From the NCBI GenBank assembly GCA_000969725.1, contig JXSR01S028992.1: a stretch of DNA of 27,147 bases. One strand, 5' to 3'. The first letter of the stretch is position 1, and each line of letters starts with the position of its first letter. The position numbers and the translations under genes were made by a program. The notes beneath the pieces were generated by a model. The model searched no databases. It was not told the DNA's origin and saw nothing but the letters and a program-made list of their open reading frames with translations. This document shows positions 19,397 to 27,147 of this stretch, one piece after another. Origin of the DNA: Ophiothrix spiculata. Taxonomy: Eukaryota > Echinodermata > Ophiuroidea > Amphilepidida > Ophiotrichidae.

Positions 19397-20044
19397 TGTG
19401 ACGCGTTACGTCAAAAGGTACATGTTGGGTCCAAAAATCAAAATTGAGTTTTTGGTATCACTGGGAAGCCTGTTTGATCAGCTTTAAAATGATGCCAAAA
19501 TTAAAGGCATCGGCCATTCGGTGACCGAGCTATGACAAATTAAAGAATGACAACATTGACGGATTTAAAAACCACACTTCTAAGAAAAACGCGTTTGAAA
19601 ATCATGAAAATTTTAAACTCAAGATATTGCTGGTTTTCAAATGAACCATTCAAAACTCCATAGCAACCAGCACTTTTACTTGCCCGATTGACACCACATT
19701 TAGCACATATACTATATAGACTGCAACAAAGACGGCGATACAAAATTTGCCAGGGAGAATAATCGGAATGCGCTGATATTTGCCGTGCAAATTGGTCATA
19801 TTTGGTTCTCAAGTGACGGTCCCATGGACATTTTCAGCGAAAACAACGCATTTTTTTCACATTTAGAATGTATTTTTTCAAAAACAAAGTTCATTCATTG
19901 AAAATATATACTTCAAGGACCTCATTTTTTACGATAACTAAAGATCGACCTCCCGACCATTGTTCACTCATTTTCAACTTCAGACGGCCGTAGCTCAAAA
20001 TCGGCCTTGCCGACAACTTGCACCTTTTGATGTAACGCGTCACA
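19397..20044. mobile_element. MITE with ~31-bp TIRs, TGTGACGCGTTAC family
   Basis: The left end TGTGACGCGTTACGTCAAAA followed by GGTACATGTTG is matched by the right end, inverted TGTGACGCGTTACATCAAAA followed by GGTGCAAGTTG, with three mismatches in 31. The element is 648 bp. ATAA occurs next to both ends (19392-19395 and 20046-20049), a possible target duplication. A 90-codon minus-strand frame at 19540-19812 lies inside but shows no transposase features. The termini resemble those of 20496-20727 at 17 of 22 positions. Confidence 0.85.
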
Positions 20045-20166
20045 AATAATCGTTTTAGTGTGGCCAGGGTTTTTTCTTTTGGTTAATCATAACTAATTAA
20101 CTATTTCTCCCGCGAGTTGAACCGGGGCACTCGAATTCAAATAGACGGGTATGTGCCAACCTCAGC

Positions 20167-20219
20167 GAAGAGTTATGCAGATCATCCAGCTGTCACTCTA
20201 TCATGTCGTTGTAGTCGGG
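20167..20219. repeat. 53-bp direct repeat, copy 2 (partner at 19150-19202)
   Basis: This is the second copy of the repeat described at 19150-19202, in the same orientation, with unrelated flanks on both sides. Confidence 0.8.
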
Positions 20220-20495
20220 TTCATGAGCTTGTTAACATCGACATACTCGAATACTCAGTTGACACATACTCTATAAAATAACAATATTATTATGTTATCT
20301 CGATTTTCTAATGGCAAGTTTCTCATAAAGATTTCATTTCATGTCCGACATTTTTGTGGTAGTCTAATGTTTTCTGAATGCTGTTTGCCCTTCAAAACAA
20401 ATATGTGATTTTACAAACATAATGGTCAGAACTGTAACTTAAACACAAAAAGCTGACGACGAATGAGTTTAATTGCAAACACTGAATAGAATAAA
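20220..20495. other. AT-rich stretch, no supported feature
   Basis: No feature is supported. Confidence 0.4.
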
Positions 20496-20727
20496 TGTGA
20501 TGACTCACACCGAAAAGGGGGACTTTGCGACAGAACACTTTTCAAGATACGGTAGAAAATAGGTAGCAAAATTTTCAGCAGATTTCTGTTGTAAAATTTG
20601 ATCGCTTTGATCAATTTCGACAAATAAGGTGCCATTTTAATATTTCGAAAATGCAGTAACAGATGCAATGGTAAACTCCAAATTGATATCATCGGCAAAG
20701 TCCCTCCTTTCGGTGTAAGGCATCACA
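20496..20727. mobile_element. MITE with ~33-bp TIRs, TGTGATG family
   Basis: The left end reads TGTGATGACTCACACCGAAA then AGGGGGACTTTGC. The right end, inverted, reads TGTGATGCCTTACACCGAAA then GGAGGGACTTTGC. The 232-bp element has a diverged, oppositely oriented relative at 22950-23160. A 90-codon minus-strand frame covers it and extends past it, but protein-level similarity to the relative is only what DNA similarity forces. The first 22 bases are related to the termini of the 648-bp element 19397-20044, suggesting mobilisation by related transposases. Confidence 0.83.
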
Positions 20728-21251
20728 AATATAGTTAAGTAAAATGTCATTCAAATATGAACACATACTTAACAAATGTTACAGCTGATGTTTTATCATT
20801 AAAATAGTGTTGTTTGTTATGTAAGATGACATTTTCATTTTAGGGACTTATCATTATCGGTAAGAACAAAACAAAACAATGCAAAATTTCTGTCAAAAGG
20901 AGGTCATTTAGTGTGGCAATAAACAATACGGGTCTTGGAGTTGGTGCGTGATTGTTTACGTGGAGAATCCCTTTCTCTGAATGTTGATATCCATGGCATG
21001 TGACTACATCATGATTTACCCACTCTGTTTGTTCAATCTAATAATTGAACCTTTCAATCTTCCCTTTTATAATGAAAGTTAACATTATATCTAACGTGAT
21101 ATATGGCCAGAGATATGAGATCACCATATGTCTCTTAACCCTCGTCTAACAATCTAAAACTGCCAAAGAATTTTGATATAAGTTAAAAAAAAACCTTTTA
21201 GAAACATATACTTGTATTTGAGTGTGATATTGGAAATAAAGTGATATTATA
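20728..21251. other. AT-rich stretch, no supported feature
   Basis: No frame or paired repeat is supported between the two MITEs. Confidence 0.4.
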
Positions 21252-21690
21252 TGAGTGGTGCTCTGGCAAAATGAGCGGAAAGTCGCGATTGAAGATTTTG
21301 AATAAATGGCTGCTAAAGTAAAAATATGGTGAAAAGATCAAATTTCGGTTTTTGACATAAAACCCATTAGTACATAAGTGTTAATCTATACTTCGCATTT
21401 TGAATGTCAATTATGCCGGGAAGTGCACTTATTCACGGGTAATTGATCGCGTTTTGCTATTATACACTATAGTAATCAGTAACTTTAGAATCGATTTGCG
21501 ACAATTTTTAACTTCCAAATTTTGAGTGGATTGTCTTGTATTTCGATCTCTAAATGAAAATTGTAGAAAGAAAGTATGACATATTATATATCATTGGAAA
21601 GCTGATAGAGAATGATAGAGAATTAAAATACGACATAAACTTAGTTTTGAAAATCGCGACTTTCCGCTCATTATGCCAGAGCACCACACA
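21252..21690. mobile_element. TA-flanked MITE with ~39-bp near-perfect TIRs
   Basis: The left arm TGAGTGGTGCTCTGGCAAAA continuing to AGTCGCGATT is matched at the right end by its inverse with two mismatches (TGTGTGG for TGAGTGG, and one T/A at the middle). TA lies outside each end (21250-21251 and 21691-21692), compatible with a Tc1/mariner-like target. The 439-bp element encodes nothing recognisable; an 82-codon frame at 21554-21802 runs out through its right end. CATAAGTGTTAA near 21372 resembles the TTAA-element end by chance or as a scrap. Confidence 0.88.
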
Positions 21691-21692
21691 TA

Positions 21693-22503
21693 TTTATTGC
21701 AACCCCCTAAGATTTTCCCCGCCGGATAAAAACGCAAAAGGTAATCTGTTTTACATCCTTTACGGTCATTTTGATGAACAAAATAGGGTGGGTACCGCCT
21801 AAGGTGTAGGAGGAGACATTTTTGACCACTTTAAATCGCCATTTTGAAAAAATTACGCATGCTACGAGACTGAAACTTGTAGGGCATGTAAGAATTGTCA
21901 TTTTCCTTCATTACATGCAGAACAACTGATGAAATTCCCATATTTAGAAAAAAAATGATTTTGGTGACCAATTATGTCAAAATTCTGATTTTTCCCGATT
22001 CTCGAAGTTTATGACGTCATAATTACGTAACGCCATGGCCGATTTTTATGATCTTTGTATCGTTGGATAGGAGAGGACCATATCTATCTATTGATAGCAA
22101 AACCGAGTTCAAGAGGGATTGCGTTGTCTTGAACTATGCAGCAAGCACCTGATTATCGCACAAAACCCAATATTACCATACGGGGAAATAGATAAGTCCA
22201 CTATTTTCGAACCATAACCATGATAACTATGCATCCAACCTTGCTGAACATTCAAATTCAAATATTCTTTAAAATCCGATTTGCTTGTGTTGTGCTATAA
22301 TGTAGTGTACCTATATTTGCAATCCGTAGAACACTGAAAAGCAAGTAAATAATTGATAGTGTAGTACACATGTTTTAGTAAGTAGTAAAATTCAACAACA
22401 AAGTAATGAAATCCAACATATTGATGAACATATCTAATCCACATATCCGGCAAGAAAGACGAAAGCGTGGCCTATATGAACATCAAAACGGAATTGTGTT
22501 CAA
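21693..22503. other. Repeat-like but unresolved stretch
   Basis: No gene or bounded repeat could be supported. The palindrome ATGACGTCAT at 22011-22020 contains a perfect CRE octamer and is identical to the centre of the 13133-13308 foldback. GAGAGGACCATATCT near 22071 recurs near 2799. These hint at an old element without recognisable ends. Confidence 0.35.
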
Positions 22504-22522
22504 ATATATATATATATATATA
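22504..22522. repeat. (AT)n microsatellite
   Basis: An uninterrupted AT dinucleotide tract of 19 bases. Confidence 0.9.
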
Positions 22523-22949
22523 GTACATATTTCTTAAAAATGCATGTTTGGAGTATATGTCATTTCCTTTAAGTAATCCTAACACTATTAAGAGCACCTG
22601 ATTGTGAATTCACATTACATTGCTTTTGCTTATTAACCCTATTAACTTTAAGTAATTAAAATGAGAGTGTATTAATATCTTAAAATACATTAATGTCGCG
22701 TTCGTATGAATAAGAATAAAACAACTTACTCGCATATTATGATATGTTAATGTACTCTCTAAAGCTCTTATCACCAACCTACTTATGATCCCAAATCCCT
22801 GGATACTTTATTAGCAGTGCTTCATAAGTAATGATTCTACACAATTGTCTTATTTCGTTTGCTGTATATTTATTTCAAGATGACATAAATGGAACTGAGT
22901 TTGTTTATAAAAGTAAAGTAATTGTAAATTGATAGAATAATTAACAAAA

Positions 22950-23160
22950 ACAAATAATTTATCATTTCATCTGTTACAGCATATAATAAGCTTTAAAATT
23001 ACACCTTACCTGTTGAAATTGATTCAGGTGATCAAATTTTACAACAGAAAATCTTCTGAAATTTCTTATTATTTTCATTATTTTTACAGCCTAATTTCAT
23101 CAGTTTCGCGAAAAATGTTCTGTCGCAAAGTCTCCCTTGTCGGGGTGAGTCAGCACATAT
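22950..23160. mobile_element. Truncated, inverted relative of the 20496-20727 MITE
   Basis: Read on the plus strand, this matches the reverse complement of 20496-20700 or so, sharing CATCTGTTAC, GATCAAATTTTACAACAGAA and GTTCTGTCGCAAAGT. The right end reads, inverted, TGTGCTGACTCACCCCGACA, corresponding to the left TIR of the other copy. The opposite terminus is missing or too diverged to see, and there are internal indels, including a TTTTACAG-containing segment. The copy is inactive and its left edge is approximate. Confidence 0.75.
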
Positions 23161-24685
23161 TATGTTTTGCATTGACATTATCGACCTGCATTCTGTTTTG
23201 TTAAGAAAATAACTGATAAATAGATCTATATCCATTTCCAAAAATGATTTTCCCTAAAATGTGTTTCTTGAAAGGTTGAGAAGCAAAGGAGTACCTTATA
23301 CGGAATTTACAAGTATTTGTTTGAAAGAAATTATAAAATTAAAAATATAAAATGTGTTTTAAAACAAGAGTCACAGAGTATAATGAAAAGTATTGCATTA
23401 AAGGAGCATGGTCCAATTGCTTCAACTTTTTTCAAACTTTTTGAGATTTTGGTAACAAAAATACTAAATACCAAATCGCTTTTCCGATGGTATTGTTGGC
23501 ACGTTGCCTTATCCCTAAAGCGATTTTTGTCGTGAACATGGTTAAGGGCTTTCCCCATTACTATACCATTATCACAGTTGAAAAAAGGTAAGCAATTATC
23601 GTATCTATCAAAACATCTACTGCCGTAGTTTGCTTTTGTTTCTTTTACTATTTTGCTATTTTCCGTAGAAGTAGGGCACCGTTCATTCTTCTAGGAACCG
23701 TACGACAATATTAAATCATCTTTGTTTTACTGATTGTATTTCACTATATTCAGGACGCACAGGTAATACTTGTAAATAAGAATAATCATTGATGGCACAA
23801 ATGATATACATACAAGAAACGTAAAACATTGATATATGTACAGTTTTGCTTGTTTTGTTTTGCTTTTACTCATTTACACTGATTTAACGTAGTCATTAGT
23901 GTTATTCAGTTTTCATTTAACCATGTCTACAAAATATTCTAATTGGATTATACTTGAAATACATATAACACGGTATTCTTGAGTCTACGTAAATCATGAA
24001 TTTCCCAATTCTGTAAGATTCATAAGAATTTTTCTATTCTAAAAGTCTTAAACCAAAAGTCAAAACATTTTTTACAAAATAAACACCCTCTTATTTGATA
24101 CTTTTTAAGACGCCTTTTAAGAATAACATTTCGCAACTATGAATTTGCACCTTTACTTTAATTACACGTTTTAGAAGATTACTTTACCACAAGTCTCCTG
24201 TGCCTTATTAGCACCATTGATGAGTTTGTACAGCATGTGTTATAATTTTCAGTCCCGATATGCCATTAATCGTTCCAATCAAGCGTTGGTCTCATTATTG
24301 GAATACGTGAAGTTGAAAATTGACATTTTCATATAAACGAGTATTCAATTCGGTTGATTTCCTTTGCTTTGGAAATTTACAGTGATATATGTAAGTGAAA
24401 GTTTAAATATTGCAATTGCAGTTGTTGATGCAACAGTCACTGGATGTTATATTTATTTTAGCGACAATTTTGGAACCAATTGGGAGATTAGTTAAGTCTT
24501 ATCATAAAATACAAATAAGCAAACAACAAATAACAGAAACAAAACAAAATAAGAATATATTCATTTCTCTTTCTTGAATTCTATTAATTGGTATCAAAAA
24601 AATATAAAATTTAAACAAAACTTTGCTGAAGTATTAAAGTGACACAAGAATAATATTGTAAATGTGTCGAAAAACCTATTTCTGC
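23161..24685. other. AT-rich stretch, no supported feature
   Basis: Overlapping 70-codon frames on both strands at 23317-23558 were considered and not supported: neither has a domain, and each is the shadow of the other. Confidence 0.4.
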
Positions 24686-24770
24686 ATATTACGACCTTGA
24701 CAAATATTTTCGCCTGTAGCACAAAATGAAGTTTGCTGTGTTTACGGCTCAATTGAGATAGACGGCCACA
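24686..24770. mobile_element. Fragment of the 11532-11959 MITE family, reverse orientation
   Basis: The segment matches the reverse complement of the left ~90 bases of copy B: TTACGACCTTGACA, CGCCTGTAGC, CAAAATGAAGTTT, and the terminus GACGGCCACA (GACGGTCACA in the family). The rest of the element is missing, and sequence beyond 24686 is unrelated. Confidence 0.72.
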
Positions 24771-25088
24771 AATTTGAATTATTGCACTGATAAACTGGAT
24801 GTCTCATACCATAATTTGATATAGAGTAAGGAATTAAAAAAATATCGGCCATGGAAAACACATCATTGCCTCAGTGCAATTATACCGCAATAAGCTATTA
24901 AGCTCAAAGACATATTAATCTAATCTCCTTTATCTCGGATATTGCTTTGACATTCAACTTCATATGAAAACACATTCAAATTTATTTGGACTTTTATTTT
25001 AAAGCTGCAACTTCAGCCAAGAATAACAATCAGAATCATTTAGAAAATATTTGTTAATATTAAAAATATACGTTGTTGTTTAAAGGTA
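24771..25088. other. AT-rich stretch, no supported feature
   Basis: No feature is supported. Confidence 0.4.
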
Positions 25089-25125
25089 ATTGAATGTAGA
25101 TGTGCATAGCACATCTACATTCAAT
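25089..25125. repeat. Perfect 17-bp hairpin with 3-base loop
   Basis: ATTGAATGTAGATGTGC (25089-25105) and GCACATCTACATTCAAT (25109-25125) are exact reverse complements around the loop ATA. The stem is too short and the loop too tight for a canonical microRNA precursor, and no T run follows on the plus strand, so a transcription terminator reading is not supported. A cruciform, a tiny foldback remnant or a replication-generated palindrome are possible. Confidence 0.85.
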
Positions 25126-25975
25126 GCTGTACTTAAAAAGCCTTTCATTGACCAAGGTAACCAAATCTATCTTCATTTATCTATAGATGTACATGTATGC
25201 TTATAATTCAAATGTCAACGTAATATCGCCAACACATCATTTATCCAAATTACACATCTGTTATTCAGACCTAAAATCTTTCGTTTGGACACATTCCCAG
25301 CACCCAGGTTAACATCAGCGTATGCTGAATACTGGTTTCAACGCAACACATAATTGGCATGTCATATTTATTCCATATGCTTTGCAAAGCAGATGCAGAT
25401 GAAGATTCTTAATTTCAGCATAAATGTTTATTTGACTAATACTGTAAAACAGAAAATACCAATCTGTTTAAGAGGCCGCTCCTTTTTCACGAGTAATACG
25501 GAGGTATGTCATATTTACTGCAGGTGTTCGCCCACTTACACATGAGAGAATATCAAAATTTAATAATACTCTAAATTATAGTTAAATTCTTCACTATTGA
25601 TTGTACTTGCAATTACGTCAAGAGATTACTTTAAAAAAGTTGACGCCTTTTTTGACGAAACCATAATCATAATGTTCGGACAATTTTGATTTTGTTCATG
25701 TTTGATACTTCGTATCGAACTACAAATAATATTGTATTAATATCTGATGTAGATTTTGAATAACAATGTAATAAATTCGCGCTGTTTTGCCTGCCTTAAA
25801 CGGCAAAAGAACTATGGCTGCCTGTTTGAATATTTACATTCCTTTGTATATGTCTAATATGAACATTAGTTCAATTTACGTGCAAATGAATTATTCCATC
25901 ATGGCCAAATTGCTATTTTTATGTAAACAAAAAGAAAAATACGACATTGTTATGCAGAGGGTTCCCAGTTAAATT
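25126..25975. other. AT-rich stretch, no supported feature
   Basis: Two frames of about 60 codons (25354-25545 and 25787-25972) have no domain or splice context and are not called. Confidence 0.4.
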
Positions 25976-26098
25976 GGTTGGCGGGCCATTAAGGACAAAC
26001 GCCAGTTCAATAATTCCTCTCTGTATTCCAGAAGCGATCGAAGGGCCAAATAAAAGTAGTTCGCTGGCCGGATTTGGCCCGCGGGCCGCCATTTGAGA
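25976..26098. mobile_element. GC-rich scrap resembling hAT transposon termini
   Basis: The stretch is sharply GC-richer than its surroundings. GGCCGGATTTGGCCCGCGGG followed by CCGCCATTTGA, with the perfect palindrome GGCCCGCGGGCC at 26076-26087, resembles subterminal sequence of hAT-type elements widespread in animals. A partial counterpart TTGGCGGGCCATTAAGG occurs at about 25977-25993. The resemblance is from memory of such families and the ends are not defined, so the class is tentative. Confidence 0.35.
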
Positions 26099-26596
26099 AA
26101 GTTTGTTAAATGTAATGTATATGTTTTATATTTCTCTTCAGAATGTCAAGTTTGGCTGGATGGCTCATAGGATGTCCCTGTTCTTTGCAATACATCAGTA
26201 ACCCGCACCAGTAGCCAAGGTTCGAGCAAATGCAGTGGAAACTATTTCTCTTTTTCATGATTTAAAAAACTTTTTTTTTTCCTGAACAGTCGATGCCATG
26301 TAGCCTTAATACTTACTCCGCAAAAAAAAATCATTCATTCTTTAATTAATTTTACTTGTACCTTGTTTTTCAATCTTCTTCAATAATGAAATATATACAA
26401 GTAAATAAGCTAATCATATTAACAACTACGCCTTCATTTGGCGACTGGGTTTATGTTTGAATTATTTCAAATTCAATTAGGTAGGTATTGAAAGACTTCC
26501 CGCTAAATAAATCTCATGTAAAAAATTCCAGTCGATGGCATATTTTGATAGTTTCTTTATGAAACTTATGTTAAAAACACACAAAAGGATACGCAC
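26099..26596. other. AT-rich stretch, no supported feature
   Basis: A pyrimidine-rich tract ending TTTCTCTTCAG at about 26132-26142 precedes a 23-codon frame (MSSLAGWLIGCPCSLQ) ending in TAG. It resembles a splice acceptor with a short exon but has no other support. Confidence 0.3.
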
Positions 26597-26640
26597 CTCA
26601 CACACCCCCACACACACCCCAAACAACAAAACCACCACAA
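26597..26640. repeat. CA/C-rich low-complexity tract
   Basis: An imperfect purine-poor tract of ACACACCCC-type and ACAA-type repeats immediately precedes the right copy of the long direct repeat. Confidence 0.8.
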
Positions 26641-26650
26641 TATTTTAACA

Positions 26651-27049
26651 TTAGATTTGACTATGCAATTTTAGTTTTAAGCATGATCGTTAAAGCGAGA
26701 TGTAATTTGGAAATTAAGTATCACAAATAAAATACATATTTGAAAAACTACCTAACTAAAAAACAAATTTATGGTCGAGAAAAACATCGAGAATCAAAAT
26801 ACCATCCAAATCAAAGACAAATACTAATTCTAATATATGGTTTGGAAATAAAATTGAAGAAAATTTCATTTACAAGACTTTGTATGCTTAGTAAACTACG
26901 GTATATTAACAAAACAATTGCGTAATCATTGCTCACATGCTTAATTATTGTTCTCCTATAAATTTTGGTACTCTTTTCTATTCATACCGCTACTCAAATG
27001 CTTAATATGTGTTTTTAAATAATGCAATGGTTTTCGAAACTCAATAACT
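26651..27049. repeat. Right copy of the long direct repeat (partner at 1-403)
   Basis: This segment aligns collinearly to the first 403 bases of the window in the same orientation, with scattered substitutions and small indels. Its left edge adjoins the CA-rich tract at 26597-26640. Its right edge is where the 170-bp tandem duplication begins to repeat. Confidence 0.85.
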
Positions 27050-27147
27050 TGCTATGCTTAGTAAACTACGGTATATTAACAAAACAATTGCGTAATTATT
27101 GCTCACATGCTTAATTATTTTTCTCCTATAAATGTTGGTACTCTTTT
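26883..27147. repeat. Tandem duplication, 170-bp period, running off the window
   Basis: TATGCTTAGTAAACTACGGT at 26883 recurs at 27053, and the following 75 bases match with only a few substitutions up to the last base. The period is 170. Only 1.6 units are visible; the left copy of the long repeat (near 240) has a single unit, so the duplication arose in the right copy after the two copies separated. Confidence 0.9.

Noticed and set aside
20108-20130. tRNA box-B-like GGTTCAACTC on the minus strand, suggesting a tRNA gene or SINE head
   Set aside because: The flanking bases do not form a T-stem and no box A or cloverleaf could be found upstream.
19150-20219. LTR pair of a retrotransposon
   Set aside because: The repeat is only 53 bp, lacks TG...CA ends, and no gag or pol remnant or primer binding site lies between the copies.
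25089-25125. microRNA precursor or bacterial-type terminator
   Set aside because: Stem and loop are too short for a canonical precursor, there is no T run, and the context is eukaryotic.
1-27147. Terminal repeats of a circular genome or complete virus
   Set aside because: The end copies differ at over 10% of positions and the interior is gene-poor repeat DNA, unlike a compact viral genome or an assembly overlap.

Overview
This window looks like non-coding nuclear DNA from an animal, most likely an invertebrate; a marine invertebrate such as a mollusc is a guess from general character, not a demonstrated identity. It is strongly AT-rich. The longest stop-free reading frame is about 130 codons, and that frame lies inside a transposable element. 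I see no operons, ribosome binding sites, rRNA, tRNA or CRISPR array. No intact protein-coding gene can be supported.

What can be read is mainly transposon archaeology. A 5'-truncated non-LTR retrotransposon (7830-8409) keeps the last ~50 codons of its reverse-transcriptase ORF, a 3' stem-loop and a TTA-repeat tail. Two related TTAA-flanked miniature elements (6790-7370 and 10756-11329) are piggyBac-like non-autonomous elements. The second sits inside one copy (10579-11529) of a head-to-tail pair of TA-flanked elements; the other copy (11532-11959) is uninterrupted and keeps the empty TTAA site, so the order of insertion can be read directly. Other terminal-inverted-repeat or foldback elements are at 13133-13308, 13555-13799, 14145-14432, 17345-17738 (weak), 19397-20044, 20496-20727 with a truncated inverted relative at 22950-23160, and 21252-21690. 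A fragment of the 11532 family lies at 24686-24770, and a GC-rich hAT-like scrap at 25976-26098.

Coding-like relics are few. The best is a decayed protein-coding region at 12137-12777, read in two alternating frames with one internal stop and ending in a plausible C-terminus; I do not recognise the family. Two paralogous exon-like segments follow at 12937-13020 and 14629-14763, each behind a plausible splice acceptor, differing almost only by transitions. Weaker open frames are at 6638-6793 (+) and 18917-19168 (-).

At the largest scale, the first ~400 bases (1-403) recur in direct orientation at the far end (26651-27049), and the right copy carries an extra 170-bp-period tandem duplication running off the window. 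The remaining intervals hold AT-rich sequence in which I see no supported feature.
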